A stretch of DNA of 64,000 bases from Nigerium sp. (GCA_016711325.1 JADJTH010000001.1:62001-126000); one strand, 5' to 3'. Shown: positions 1 through 12,250, counted from the stretch's first letter. Notes: generated by a model not told the origin, from the sequence alone. Program-made: numbers and translations.

Positions 1-357
1 GTCTCGCACCTGGCGCGGCAGTGCACCGGCGTCGAGATCCATCCGGGCGCGACGATCGGGCGGCGCTTCTTCATCGACCACGGCATGGGCACGGTGATCG
101 GCGAGACGGCCATCATCGGCGACGACGTGCTGATGTATCACCAGGTGACGCTGGGCGGTCGCAGTCGCGGCCGGTTCAAGCGTCACCCGACGATCGGCAA
201 CGGCGTCCTGCTCGGTGCGGGCGCGAAGATCATCGGACCGATCACCGTCGGCGACCGCGCCCAGGTGGGGGCGAACGCGCTGGTCGTGCACGACGTACCC
301 GCGGGCGCGATCGTCACCGGCGTGGTCGCGGACGCCCAGGGCGACCCGGTCGCCTGA
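1..357 (+). CDS. cysE: Serine O-acetyltransferase, 3' part
   Basis: The first base already lies inside the gene; frame 1 is open to a TGA at 355-357. The visible ~118 residues are the left-handed beta-helix (hexapeptide repeat) acetyltransferase domain, with the CysE signature around [21 protein letters not shown] and YHQVTLGG, and the usual [14 protein letters not shown] turn. CysE acetylates L-serine with acetyl-CoA to give O-acetylserine, the acceptor for cysteine synthase. The N-terminal alpha domain is outside the window. It is 37 kb from the encapsulin/cysteine synthase locus, so a link to that locus is only metabolic. Confidence 0.9.
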   Translation, partial: VSHLARQCTGVEIHPGATIGRRFFIDHGMGTVIGETAIIGDDVLMYHQVTLGGRSRGRFKRHPTIGNGVLLGAGAKIIGPITVGDRAQVGANALVVHDVPAGAIVTGVVADAQGDPVA

Positions 358-382
358 GCCGCGGCGACCATCCAGGAGCATC

Positions 383-1111
383 ATGAAGCCCTTTCTTCAC
401 CTGTCGATCCGCGACCACGACCAGGCCGTGGCGGGCGAGTTCGAGGCCATCCGGCGCTTCGGCGGCCTGCGCGACGGCGAACTCCTGCAGTTGCGCGTCG
501 AACAAGCACCGCTGCCGATCATCCACCCCGACGACTACTCAGGCCTCATCATCGGCGGCGGGCAATTCAATGCGTCCGACGAGGTCAAGACGCCGGTGCA
601 GCGCCGCGTCGAGGGCGACCTGGGCCGCATCGTCGACACCGCGCTCGCCGAGAAGGTGCCGCTGATCGGACTGTGCTACGGGGTCGGCGTGGTCACCTCT
701 CATCTCGGCGGTCTGGTCGACCGCACCTACGGCGAGACGACGTCCGCCGTCGAGATCACGCTCACGGAGGCCGGCATGGACGACCCGCTGTTCGCGGGCG
801 TTCCCGCGAGCTTCATGGCGTTCGTGGGCCACAAGGAGGCTTGTCGGCGGATGCCGAACGACGCCGTCCTGCTGGCCACCGGAACCGCCTGTCCTGTGCA
901 GGCCTTCCGGGTGGGCGAGCGCGCGTACGTGACGCAGTTCCACCCCGAGTTGGACATCGACGGCCTCATCCAACGCATGGACATCTACCGGCACGCGGGC
1001 TATTTCGCCGCCGACGAGTACGACGATCTGGTGGCGGTCGCGCGCGCGGCCGGCGTGGACGGCAGCCCGGGGTTGATGCTGCGCAATTTCGTGCACCGCT
1101 TCGCCCGCTGA
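383..1111 (+). CDS. Class I glutamine amidotransferase-like protein
   Basis: 242 residues starting at an ATG preceded by AGGAG. It has the class I GATase fold: a nucleophile-elbow motif GLCYGVGV with Cys at about residue 98, and a catalytic His-Glu pair in QFHPELD near residue 187. No synthetase domain is attached, so this is a stand-alone GuaA-type glutaminase-like protein. Such proteins are commonly annotated as GMP synthase glutamine amidotransferase, but the acceptor cannot be told from sequence. It lies 25 bp after cysE on the same strand and could be co-transcribed. Confidence 0.75.
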   Translation: MKPFLHLSIRDHDQAVAGEFEAIRRFGGLRDGELLQLRVEQAPLPIIHPDDYSGLIIGGGQFNASDEVKTPVQRRVEGDLGRIVDTALAEKVPLIGLCYGVGVVTSHLGGLVDRTYGETTSAVEITLTEAGMDDPLFAGVPASFMAFVGHKEACRRMPNDAVLLATGTACPVQAFRVGERAYVTQFHPELDIDGLIQRMDIYRHAGYFAADEYDDLVAVARAAGVDGSPGLMLRNFVHRFAR

Positions 1112-1136
1112 GCCACGTCGAGCGCGAACGTCGCGG

Positions 1137-1436
1137 TCAGGCCTCGTCGCGGTCGCGGACGAGACGCTCGTGGTGCCGGACGACCTCGGTCACGATGAAG
1201 GTGAGCAGCTTCTCGGCGAACTCGGGGTCGAGGCCGGTCGTGTCCGCGAGTTGCCGCAGGCGCGCGATCTGCGCGCGCTCGCGCTCCGGATCGGCCGCGT
1301 TCAGCCCGCGCTCGGCTTTGAGGACGCCGACCTTCTGGGTGATCTTGAACCGCTCGGCCAGCAGGCAGATCAGGGCTTGGTCGAGGTTGTCGATGCTATG
1401 GCGCATCGCGACCAGTTCGGTGGGGATGTCGCTCAC
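1137..1436 (-). CDS. Chorismate mutase (AroQ type)
   Basis: 99 residues if started at the GTG at 1436; an open frame runs further upstream, but this start gives VSDIPTELVAMRHSIDNLD, which aligns with the AroQ N-terminal helix. AroQ features are visible: the RHSIDNLDQALICLLAERF helix, then KVGVLKAERG and a C-terminal helix ending in RHHERLV. The enzyme converts chorismate to prephenate for Phe/Tyr synthesis. The short all-helical single domain matches stand-alone actinobacterial chorismate mutases. It is divergent from the lipid kinase gene, 46 bp away. Confidence 0.82.
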   Translation of the reverse strand: MSDIPTELVAMRHSIDNLDQALICLLAERFKITQKVGVLKAERGLNAADPERERAQIARLRQLADTTGLDPEFAEKLLTFIVTEVVRHHERLVRDRDEA

Positions 1437-1482
1437 GGGCGCCAGACTACCGGCGCTCGCGCCGGCAGGGGACAATGGAGCC

Positions 1483-2502
1483 GTGAGCGACGACGCCGAG
1501 AGCCCCAGGGACGCCGGCACGGTCGTCTGGGCGGTGCTCAACCCGGTCGCGAAACGCTACGCGGTCGCACGTCACTCCCTGGAGCGCGCCTGCGCGGACG
1601 CCGGCCTGCCAGCCCCGCACGTGCTCACCACCACTCCCGACGGGGGCGGTTACGCCGAAGCGCGGCGGGCGCTCGCGCACGGGGCGCGCACGGTGATCGT
1701 GGGCGGCGGCGACGGGACGGTGCGCGCGGTCGCGCGTGCGCTCGCCGGCACCGGCGTGGAACTGGGCATCCTGCCGCTGGGCACGGCGAACCTGTTCGCG
1801 TTCAACCTCGGCCTGCGCACCCGCGACCCGCGGCTGATGGTCGACCGGGCGTTGTTCGGCATCCCGGTCGCCCACGACGTGGGGTGGGCGAGCTGGCGGG
1901 AGATCGACGACGGCCGGGCGGGGCCGCCCACGCCGCCGCAACCGTTTCTGGTCATGGCGGGCCTGGGTCACGACGCGGCGACGGTCTTGGCGACCGGTCC
2001 GGATGCGAAGGCGCGGCTGGGCTGGGCATCCTATCTGGCGCGCGGCGTCCGACACCTCGGCAGCGCACCGTTGTCGATGCGCGTCTCGGTCGACAACGCG
2101 CCGGCGCGCCGGTTGCGCACCTGGACGGTGCTGGTCGCTAACTGCGGCATCATCCCCGGCGGCATCGAGATCTTCCCCGGCGCGCGTCCCGACGACGGCT
2201 ACCTCGAATGCTTGGAGGTCCCGATTCGGACGCCCACCCAGTGGGCCTCCATCGCCTGGGCGGGCATCACACGGCACCGCTGGCATGCGGCGGCCCTGCG
2301 CTACTCGAGGGTGCGGACGCTGTGGGCCGTCCCCGACGACCCCGCTCCCCTGCACCTGGACGGCGACGTCGTCGGCATGGTCGCCGACCTGCGCGTCCGC
2401 GTCCAGCCGGCGGCGCTGCTGGTGCGGCGACCGCCCGACACCGACGCGGGCGATCGTCCACGTGCCCTCCAGACTCTCCGCACGCAGATCAACCCGGAGT
2501 AG
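1483..2502 (+). CDS. Diacylglycerol/lipid kinase family protein
   Basis: 339 residues from a GTG start. The N-terminal DAGK catalytic domain carries the phosphate-binding loop GGGDGTVRAVA (about residues 70-80) and the PLGTANLFAFNLGL motif that follows it. The C-terminal half is the beta-rich domain of the YegS/DgkB fold, with the late motif HLDGDVVG. Proteins of this family phosphorylate diacylglycerol, sphingoid bases or other lipids; the substrate is not predictable here. The gene converges with the PBP gene, 5 bp away. Confidence 0.85.
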   Translation: MSDDAESPRDAGTVVWAVLNPVAKRYAVARHSLERACADAGLPAPHVLTTTPDGGGYAEARRALAHGARTVIVGGGDGTVRAVARALAGTGVELGILPLGTANLFAFNLGLRTRDPRLMVDRALFGIPVAHDVGWASWREIDDGRAGPPTPPQPFLVMAGLGHDAATVLATGPDAKARLGWASYLARGVRHLGSAPLSMRVSVDNAPARRLRTWTVLVANCGIIPGGIEIFPGARPDDGYLECLEVPIRTPTQWASIAWAGITRHRWHAAALRYSRVRTLWAVPDDPAPLHLDGDVVGMVADLRVRVQPAALLVRRPPDTDAGDRPRALQTLRTQINPE

Positions 2503-2507
2503 GAACC

Positions 2508-4385
2508 TCAGCCGGCGGAGCGCAACAGCGCCGCGGCGAGGGGGGCGGCGTCCGTGGCGCCGCTGGAGGCATCCTCGACGAACGCGGCCACCGCGATGTC
2601 GCCGTGGGCGGCGATCAGCCAGCCGTGGTACTGGCCGGAGGCGTAGGTGGCGGTGCCGGTCTTGGCGAGGACGCCCGTCTCGCCCCGGAACGCGGCATAG
2701 CCGCCCTCGACGGGAACGTTGCCGAGCAGCGCGCGCATCGCGGACGCCTCGTCGGCGGTCAGCGCCGGCGCCGCGGCAGGCGGCGTCCGGCCCTCGGGGA
2801 CCAGCACCGGCGACACCGGGCGGCCCGCGACCACGCTCGCCATGACCGTGCTCATGCCCAGCGGCGACGCCACCACCTTGCCCTGACCGATCATCGACGC
2901 GGCATGCTCGGTGGCGCTCGCGGCCGTCACGGGCACCTCGCCGAGGAAGCCGCCGACCACCAGATTCGGCGTCGCCGCCAAGCCGAGCGAGGCAGCGGCG
3001 TCCGCGAGCGCCTGCTGGCTGACCGCGTCACGGGCGTTGATGAACGCACTGTTGCAGGAATGGGCCAACGCGGTGCGCAGCGGCACCTGCCCCAGCGCCG
3101 CGGACGGGTAGCCCTGCCAGTTGTCGAACCGGTAGCCGTCCACGGTCACGCCGTCGGTGCACGAAACGGACGTCTCGGGCGTCCACCCGGCGCGCAGCAT
3201 CGCCAGTGAGGTGACGGCCTTGAACGTCGAGCCCGGCGGGTAGCGGCCCAGGGTGGCGGTGGACAGCCCCTGCGAACCTGGCCCGGACGCCGCCGCGAGG
3301 ATCGCGCCGTCCGACGCCCGCAGCGCCACCAGTGCGCTCGCCGGGCCGACGTCGGCGAGCAGGCGCTCGGCCTCGAGCTGCAGGCCGACATCGAGGGTCG
3401 TGTCGACGTCCGAGCCGTCGATCGCCTCCACCCGGAACGCCTCCCGGGAACCCGTTCCGGCCTGGTCCACGACCGAGACGACGAAGCCGGTGGTGCCGGC
3501 GAGCACGTGGTTGCGGGCCTCCTGCAGGCCGCCTCGCCCGGTCAGGTCACCCGGACGGATCGCACCGCCCGACTTCTCGACCTGCTCGGCGGTCGCCTCG
3601 CCGACGACCCCCAGGATCGGACGGGCGAACGACGAGGACCGCGCCAACGGGAAGGTGGTGGAGATCGCCCGCACCCCGATCCAACGCTGCGCGTACGTCG
3701 CGAGCGCCCGGTCGTCGGGATCGTGCTGGCGCAGGATCCGCGCCTCGACGAACGCGCGCGGCCCGGAGCCCTCGACGCGGGCCACGAAGCGCGTGACGTC
3801 GATGCCGGACGCCTCGGCGAGCTTGGCCGCCGAGTCGAGCGCGGTCGCGGTGTCGGTGAGTGTCTTGTCGATGCCCAGGCGCCACGCGTCCACGTTGGTG
3901 GCCAGCGGCGCGCCGTCGTGGGCGAGGATCGAACCGCGCACGGGCGAGAGCCGTGTCGCCTTGAGCGCCTCGCCCGCGGTCAGGCCCGGCGCGACCACGC
4001 CCGGGTCGACCGTCGCGCGCCAGATGCCGTCGACGAGGACCACGCGCATCGTCGTCGTGTACTCCCAGGCGGGCTTGCCCTCGTGTATCACCCACGCCCA
4101 CCTCAGTTCGGTGGCCATCGACCCGTCGGGCTGCGGCGTCAATTCGCCCACTCGTCCGACCGAGGGACGCAGGTCGCCCATGCCGGCGTAGATCCGCCGC
4201 AGTTCGTCGGCGGCGGGAGTGGTCAGATCGGCGTCCGGCAGGTCGCCGGACGCCAGCCCGGCGACCACCCGGTCGACCCTCGCGTCGAGCACCTGCGCCG
4301 GGCGCACGACGAACCACCACGCGCCGGCGCCGAGCAGCCCGGCGACCACCGCGACGACGAGGCCGAGGAGGACCGGGCGTCGCAT
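2508..4385 (-). CDS. Class B penicillin-binding protein (MecA_N type)
   Basis: 625 residues with one N-terminal membrane anchor (VLLGLVVAVVAGLLGAGAWW). Next comes an NTF2-like MecA_N domain (to about residue 150), a PBP dimerisation domain beginning at RLSPVRGSILAHDG, and a C-terminal transpeptidase domain. Active-site motifs are intact: STFK with Ser386/Lys389, SCN (about residue 444) and KTGT (about residue 579). It cross-links peptidoglycan outside the membrane. The MecA_N domain places it with the PBP2a-like or PbpA-like low-affinity enzymes, but domain content alone does not prove beta-lactam resistance. It ends 2 bp before guaB3 in the same direction of transcription. Confidence 0.88.
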   Translation of the reverse strand: MRRPVLLGLVVAVVAGLLGAGAWWFVVRPAQVLDARVDRVVAGLASGDLPDADLTTPAADELRRIYAGMGDLRPSVGRVGELTPQPDGSMATELRWAWVIHEGKPAWEYTTTMRVVLVDGIWRATVDPGVVAPGLTAGEALKATRLSPVRGSILAHDGAPLATNVDAWRLGIDKTLTDTATALDSAAKLAEASGIDVTRFVARVEGSGPRAFVEARILRQHDPDDRALATYAQRWIGVRAISTTFPLARSSSFARPILGVVGEATAEQVEKSGGAIRPGDLTGRGGLQEARNHVLAGTTGFVVSVVDQAGTGSREAFRVEAIDGSDVDTTLDVGLQLEAERLLADVGPASALVALRASDGAILAAASGPGSQGLSTATLGRYPPGSTFKAVTSLAMLRAGWTPETSVSCTDGVTVDGYRFDNWQGYPSAALGQVPLRTALAHSCNSAFINARDAVSQQALADAAASLGLAATPNLVVGGFLGEVPVTAASATEHAASMIGQGKVVASPLGMSTVMASVVAGRPVSPVLVPEGRTPPAAAPALTADEASAMRALLGNVPVEGGYAAFRGETGVLAKTGTATYASGQYHGWLIAAHGDIAVAAFVEDASSGATDAAPLAAALLRSAG

Positions 4386-4386
4386 G

Positions 4387-5493
4387 TCAGGAGTGGACGA
4401 CGATCTCGACGCGCTGGAACTCCTTCGCGTCGGTGTAGCCCGTTGTCGCCAGCGCCTTGCGCAGGGCGCCGACCAGGTTCATCGTGCCGTCGGGCGTGTG
4501 CGACGGGCCTACGAGCACCTCGTCGAGCGTGCCGACGCGGCCCATCCGGACGCGCTCGCCGCGCGGGAGGGATGCGTGCCAGGCCTCGGGGCCCCAGTGC
4601 CAGCCGCGTCCGGGCGCCTCCTCGGCGCGCGCCAGCGGCGTCGACACCATGCAGGCGTCCGCGCCGCAGGCGATCGCCTTGGCGATGTCGCCGGAGCGGC
4701 CCAGCGCCCCGTCGGCGATCACGTGTACGTACCGTCCGCCGGATTCGTCCATATAGTCGCGGCGGGCGGCGGCGACGTCGGCGACGGCCGACGCCATCGG
4801 CACCTCGACGCCCAGCACGTTGCGGGTGCGCCCGGTGGCAGCGCCGCCGAAGCCGACGAGGACGCCCGCGGCACCCGTCCGCATCAGGTGCAGACCCGCC
4901 TGGTAGGTGGCGCAGCCGCCGACGATCACCGGGACGTCGAGCTTGCGGATGAACTCCTTGAGGTTCAGCGGCTGCTCGGCGGTCGACACGTGTTCGGCCG
5001 AAACGGTGGTGCCACGGATCACGAAGAAGTCCACGCCCGCGCGCTCGACGACGGAGGCGAACTCCTGCGCGCGCTGCGGGCTGAGCGCACCGGCGACCGG
5101 GACGCCCGCGTCGCGGATCTGCTGCATGCGAGCCGTGATCAGCTCGGGCTGGATCGGCGCGGAGTACACCTCCTGCATCCGGCGGGTCGCGGCGACGGCG
5201 TCGCTGACCTCGGCGAGCTCGGCGAGGATCGGTTCGGGGTCGGCGTAGCGCGTCCACAGACCCTCGAGGTTGAGAACGCCCAGGCCACCGAGGCGTCCGA
5301 CGGCGATCGCCGTGGCCGGCGACATCACCGAGTCCATCGGGGCGGCGACCAGCGGAAACTCGAAGGTGAGGGCGTCGATGCTCCACGTCAGTTTGACGTC
5401 GGCGGGCGTGCGCGTGCGCCGAGTCGGGACGATCGCGATGTCGTCGAATCCGTACACCTGGGAGGCGCGCTTCGCGCGACCGATCTCGATCAT
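4387..5493 (-). CDS. guaB3: GuaB3 family IMP dehydrogenase-related protein
   Basis: 368 residues from ATG 5493 (MIEIGRAKRASQVYGFDD). A GTG at 5502 overlapping the guaB stop (GTGA) is an alternative start and would couple translation. It is a TIM barrel of the IMPDH/GMPR family without CBS domains, with FEFPLVAAPMDSVMSP near the N-terminus and GALSPQRAQEF. The position of the IMPDH catalytic cysteine (GxGSIC loop) is not conserved as in GuaB: the corresponding loop reads GFGGAATGRTRNVLGVEVP. GuaB3 is an actinobacterial paralogue always beside guaB. Whether it reduces GMP or does something else should be treated as open for this protein. Confidence 0.88.
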   Translation of the reverse strand: MIEIGRAKRASQVYGFDDIAIVPTRRTRTPADVKLTWSIDALTFEFPLVAAPMDSVMSPATAIAVGRLGGLGVLNLEGLWTRYADPEPILAELAEVSDAVAATRRMQEVYSAPIQPELITARMQQIRDAGVPVAGALSPQRAQEFASVVERAGVDFFVIRGTTVSAEHVSTAEQPLNLKEFIRKLDVPVIVGGCATYQAGLHLMRTGAAGVLVGFGGAATGRTRNVLGVEVPMASAVADVAAARRDYMDESGGRYVHVIADGALGRSGDIAKAIACGADACMVSTPLARAEEAPGRGWHWGPEAWHASLPRGERVRMGRVGTLDEVLVGPSHTPDGTMNLVGALRKALATTGYTDAKEFQRVEIVVHS

Positions 5494-5498
5494 GTTGC

Positions 5499-8519
<3,021 letters not shown>

Positions 8520-8887
8520 GCCGTCAGTCTACCGAGGCCCACTGGCCCGTATCTGCGCACGATCAGCAACGTCGCACCCGCTAGGGCAGGCGCACCATTG
8601 CCTACCGTGGGCAGATCCGCCTCACGCGGCGGCGCGGAGCGCGTCCGTGGGGCGCGGCGCCGGCCTGGGCTCACGAGTTGTCGTATTGAAGCGGTTCTCA
8701 AGGCTCCATAAGGACTCGCGAGCGCACCTTCGATCGAGCCCAGCTACCCCGGCCTATTTCGACCACCTGTGAGCCCCGTTCGCGCGGGACGCCCGGTGAT
8801 TCCACTACTTCGCGGTTGATCAGGCGGGCGTAGACGAGCAGGATCCCGAGGATCACGACGAAGGTGGTCAGAAGGATCAGCAGGTGC
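8520..8887. other. Intergenic stretch with an unassigned membrane-protein fragment
   Basis: There is no complete gene here. On the minus strand an open frame ending at 8698 contains a hydrophobic helix followed by basic residues (VVILGILLVYARLINREV, about 8790-8865). It resembles the last membrane helix of a transport protein and stops abruptly where the plus-strand permease fragment begins. I read it as the stub of a second truncated membrane gene meeting the FtsX-like fragment at about 8887. No promoter or tRNA is evident in the rest. Confidence 0.35.
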
Positions 8888-9238
8888 CTGGTGATCGGCG
8901 GCGTCGGCATCGCCAACATGACGCTGGTCTCCGTCCTCGAACGCACCGCAGAGATCGGCCTGCGGCGTGCGATCGGCGCCCGTCGTCGCCACATCGTGGT
9001 CCAATTCCTGCTCTCCAGCGTGGCGACGGCCTTCTTGGGCGCGGTCGTCGGCACCGGCGTGGGGATGGTGGTCACGACGGCGGTGGCGCTCGCGCAGCAA
9101 TGGCCGCCGACGATGTCGCCCGTCCTCCCGGTCGTGGCCCCGCTGGTCGGCGCGGCGATCGATGTGGGCGCGGGCGCCTATCCGGCCCACCGGGCAAGCC
9201 GGATCGAGCCGATCGACGCGCTCCGCGCCGCCGGGTAG
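8888..9238 (+). pseudogene. C-terminal fragment of a MacB/FtsX-type ABC permease
   Basis: About 115 residues match only the C-terminal end of MacB-like permeases: the GGVGIANMTLVSVLERTAEIGLRRAIGARR signature region (8890-8985), two membrane helices, and the terminal PAHRASRIEPIDALRAA motif. The N-terminal helix and periplasmic domain of the ~400-residue family are missing. No partner ATPase lies alongside. It is the remnant of a peptide/macrolide-type exporter truncated by rearrangement. Confidence 0.75.
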
Positions 9239-9274
9239 CCACGCGACGGGCTCCCACGTCCGAGCGCGGCCAGG

Positions 9275-10051
9275 CTACGCCGAGCCGCCCACGCGCACAT
9301 CGCGGCGAGTCTCGACCACGATGCTGACCACGAGGAGGATCACACATACCGCCGCCAGCGCCAGCGCCGCCAGCCACCGCCGCTCCGGACTCACCACAGG
9401 GTCGCCGAGACCCAAGGCCATCTGGCCGGAGCTGAAGGGCGCGACCGCACCCACCACAGGCCCGATGCCCGGGAAGTCCTTCAGATAGTCCTCGACGAGC
9501 GCATACCAGAGCACGAGCCCAGCAAGCGCGGGGATGACCCGACGCACCACCACGGCAAAGGACAGTGCGATCATCGACCAGGCTGCCGTGACCAGAGGTA
9601 GTCCCACGATGAACTCGGGTCGCAGCAGAGCCGGCGTCACGTGGGACGGCCCCGTGACGACGAGGACCCCGATCGCGACGGCGACGCTAGAGAGCGCAGT
9701 GAGTCCACCCCACAGCGCAGATACCAACGCCTTCGAGAGAACGACGACGGCCCGCCGGGGAGTCACGCGGTAGGTATCAGGGAGCACTCCCGTGGCGGCC
9801 TCGCCGACGTAGCGCCAGGCCGCAGCCATGAGCAGAACGAGCACGCCGAACAGTAGGAACCCGAGCAAAGTCACGGCGGGAGTAATGAACTGGGTCTTCT
9901 CATAGTCCAATGCACGCCGGTCGAGCATGACCATGCCGACGACCACCGCACCGGTCAGCGCGGTGACCGGTAGAAGGACCCGGATCAGGGGGTTGAACCC
10001 GCCCTTGATCAGTTCGGCCCGGGTGGCACGAGACAGTTGAGCAACGATCAT
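9275..10051 (-). CDS. ABC transporter permease (ABC-2 type)
   Basis: 258 residues from ATG 10051, with AAGGAG 8 bases upstream. The start overlaps the stop of the preceding permease (ATGA). Six hydrophobic segments are visible, e.g. LIRVLLPVTALTGAVVVGMVML near the N-terminus and LAALALAAVCVILLVVSIVV near the C-terminus. It lies in an ATPase-permease-permease operon of the BcrAB/antimicrobial-peptide type, so it probably helps move a lipid-active peptide or lipid across the membrane. The substrate is unknown. A 31-bp piece of its 3' end (9359-9389) recurs exactly at 17462-17492. Confidence 0.75.
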   Translation of the reverse strand: MIVAQLSRATRAELIKGGFNPLIRVLLPVTALTGAVVVGMVMLDRRALDYEKTQFITPAVTLLGFLLFGVLVLLMAAAWRYVGEAATGVLPDTYRVTPRRAVVVLSKALVSALWGGLTALSSVAVAIGVLVVTGPSHVTPALLRPEFIVGLPLVTAAWSMIALSFAVVVRRVIPALAGLVLWYALVEDYLKDFPGIGPVVGAVAPFSSGQMALGLGDPVVSPERRWLAALALAAVCVILLVVSIVVETRRDVRVGGSA

Positions 10052-10774
10052 GAGTGGTTCTCCTTGGTGAGGGCGACTCGAAGGACGCCGAGGATGAGGA
10101 CGGCGATGGCCACCGTCAGTGCAGGAACAAAGGCCAGAGCCGAGGGAAAGGGGTAAGGCGCCCCATAGGAGCGCTCGCTCGAAGTATCCGAGCGTCCTGA
10201 TCGGGGCGGCCCAGGGACCAAGCAGGCCGCTTACTCGCTCCAGGAGCGTCAGCCAGATCGCGATCGTGAACACGGTGGCGGCCAAGTGATACCCCAGCAA
10301 GAGCGTCAGCCCGTGGCCCAGCAAGACCGCCACGGCGAAAGCCACCACGACGCGAGGCCACATGGTGACGAGGAGGGGCAGGAGCGTACCGGGTGTGGCC
10401 GATCGAACGATCAGGTGGCCGGCCCCACCGAGGATGCAGACCGCCGTGCCCGCCAGCGTCGCAGCGACGAGGCTGACCCCCAGCTTCGACGCCAGCAGCC
10501 TGTGCAGGCCTGGGCTGACGGTCAACGCTCCGAAGAAGCCCGGACGCCGGTCACCCACCACCAGCAGGGCGGCCGCGGCGGCCATCAGTATCAAGCCGAC
10601 CTGGGTCACCATGGCCAGCCCACCTCCGGCGAGACGACGTTCGTCCATGCCCACCGGCTGGCTGCCGGCGTACCAGCACCACCACGCCACGCACACCGCC
10701 GCGGCAGCCGCGGCTGCCCAAGCTGGTGTACGGTACGCGACGAACTTCATCCACTCGACGCTGAGCCTGGTCAT
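10048..10774 (-). pseudogene. ABC transporter permease, frame broken near 3' end
   Basis: The start ATG at 10774 overlaps the ATPase stop (ATGA). About 200 residues with six hydrophobic stretches (LAMVTQVGLILMAAAAALLVV, VVVAFAVAVLLGHGLTLLL) are followed by loss of frame at the CCCC run 10161-10164. Removing one C restores WAPYPFPSALAFVPALTVAIAVLIL and a stop overlapping the next start, giving a sensible 241-residue permease. Without this correction the frame reads into the next gene as an artificial fusion. It is probably functional in the real genome, as the second half of a two-permease transporter. Confidence 0.65.
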
Positions 10775-11490
10775 CTCGTACGGCCTCGATAGTCGACCGA
10801 GTCGGTCAGCTTCTCGAGGAAGACCTGCTCGAGCGAACGTCCGCCCTCCGTCAGTTCGTCGACCCGACCCGTAGTCCGGATGATTCCGCCACCGATCAAC
10901 ACGACCCGGTCAGCCGTCTGCCCGACCTCGTTGAGTTGGTGGCTGGACAGCAGGACCCCCTTGCCCTCGTCCGCGAGGCTCCGAAGGAGGTTGCGTACCC
11001 AGATGATGCCCTCTGGATCGAGGCCGTTCAAAGGCTCATCGAATACGAGGAACTGGGGGTCACCCAGCAGGCTGCAGGCAATACCGAGCCGCTGCTTCAT
11101 GCCGAGAGACAACTTCCCCACCTGGCGACGCCCGACAGAGGAAATTCCCACCAAATCCAGAACTTCCTTCACCCGGTGGCGTGAGATCCCGTTGGCGACG
11201 GCAACCCAAGTCAGGTAGTCCACGCACGACTGCCGCGGGTTGATCCACCCCGTATCCAGAAGGGAGCCGATCCGAGTCAGAGGCCGGTCAAGCTGCCGGT
11301 AGTACAGGCCATCGACGGTGGCCGATCCCGTCGCCGGACGCTCCAACCCGAGTAACAGGCGCAGCGTCGTGGACTTTCCTGCGCCGTTCGGGCCGAGGAA
11401 GCCCACCACCTCTCCGGGGCGGACCTCAAACGTCACGCCCTTGAGTTCGAACCCCGGATAGCTCTTTCCCAGCGAGTCAATGCGGATCAT
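10771..11490 (-). CDS. ABC transporter ATP-binding protein (BcrA/antimicrobial-peptide type)
   Basis: 239 residues from ATG 11490. AGGAAG lies 7 bases upstream, better placed than for the alternative ATG at 11496. Walker A is GPNGAGKST, the signature is LSLGMKQRLG (degenerate LSGGQ), Walker B is FLVFDEPLNGLDP, and the H-loop is SSHQ. The subfamily and the two following permease genes match bacitracin/lantibiotic resistance transporters such as BcrAB and LanFEG. Remnants of a response regulator and a histidine kinase lie just upstream, the usual neighbours of such transporters, so it was probably once controlled by a peptide-sensing two-component system. Confidence 0.85.
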   Translation of the reverse strand: MIRIDSLGKSYPGFELKGVTFEVRPGEVVGFLGPNGAGKSTTLRLLLGLERPATGSATVDGLYYRQLDRPLTRIGSLLDTGWINPRQSCVDYLTWVAVANGISRHRVKEVLDLVGISSVGRRQVGKLSLGMKQRLGIACSLLGDPQFLVFDEPLNGLDPEGIIWVRNLLRSLADEGKGVLLSSHQLNEVGQTADRVVLIGGGIIRTTGRVDELTEGGRSLEQVFLEKLTDSVDYRGRTR

Positions 11491-11540
11491 GGTCATTCTT
11501 CCTGAGTCGGCGCGTCGGCGTCGGCGGACGCCGGGCTGAG

Positions 11541-11605
11541 CATCGTCGCGCGCGAACCAACGGGTCATCAGCGATCAGGACTCGTGCCGGAGCGGATGCG
11601 TTCAT
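11541..11605 (-). pseudogene. N-terminal stub of a response regulator
   Basis: An ATG at 11605 starts MNASAPARVLIADDPLVRAR. This is the first beta strand and acidic pocket of a receiver domain (usual form VLIADDxPLVRAG, here one Asp short). After about 20 codons the similarity stops, and the ABC operon's ribosome site follows. The rest of the gene is gone. The stub lies next to a histidine-kinase remnant on the other strand, as in a divergent two-component pair. Confidence 0.6.
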
Positions 11606-11709
11606 GCGCCCACCCCATCGCCGGCGGCCCTCAGCCGGTAGTTCACTTCCGGCCACAATTCGAGTCAAGGTCGCCGATCTCGCGCACCACCCGACGAGGG
11701 CGTCCGAAA

Positions 11710-12179
11710 GTGAATGACGAGATCCGGATCCGCGCCGACGAGCGCCAGAGGCTCGCCCGCGAACTGCACACTGTGGTCGCCCACCGCCTGTCGACGGCTT
11801 CCCTGCGGATCATGGGCACCCGCGGGAGTCGGGACCCGGAGTTGCTGGCCCGAACGCTGGCCACCGTCGATGGCGCCACCTCGAAAGCGCTTACCCCAAC
11901 TGCGCCTGCTGGTCCAGGTGGTTCGCGACGATCCGACCACCGTCGATGACCCCATCGATGACCGTCCAGCGGACGCTCGCACGCACGATCACGCAGGCGG
12001 CCGACAACGTCATCCGTCACGCGCCGGCCCGCTGCCGAGTCGACCTCCACACGTTTGTGTTCGATCACGAGGTAGTGCTCACGGTGAGCAATCCTCGGCC
12101 CCCGAACGCCGAGGATCCTGGGCTGGGCGCGGGGCTCCGTCGACTGCCCGATGGTCGGCTAGTGTTGGGCCTACCTCAC
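11710..12179 (+). pseudogene. Histidine kinase remnant cut by the IS21 element
   Basis: Three successive frames carry pieces of a NarL-partner histidine kinase. The phospho-acceptor helix is RQRLARELHTVVAHRLST (from about 11750); the middle linker is LPQLRLLVQVVRDDP; part of the ATPase domain is ARTITQAADNVIRHAPARC, ending near DGRLVLGLP. The frame changes near AAA 11884-11886 and CCC 11951-11953. No sensor or membrane region is present upstream, and the 3' end meets the left end of the IS element at 12180. It is almost certainly non-functional because its N-terminus is missing. Confidence 0.7.
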
Positions 12180-12233
12180 TGTCGATGCCGACTGAATACT
12201 GACCCCGTGGCGCCGAGTGAATGTTGACCCCCC
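12180..12233 (+). repeat. IS21 left end with internal repeats
   Basis: The left end holds two copies of a GAAT-x-(C/T)TGACCCC motif (around 12193 and 12220), mirrored at the right end. IS21 elements carry such multiple end repeats as transposase binding sites. Confidence 0.7.
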
Positions 12234-12250
12234 TCGGACAGAGTGAGGGA

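Noticed and set aside
9275..10774. A single 499-residue fused double permease
   Set aside because: The linker between the halves is out-of-frame, Arg/His/Pro-rich sequence; a strong ribosome site and ATG at 10051 start the second permease, and removing one base restores a normal end for the first.
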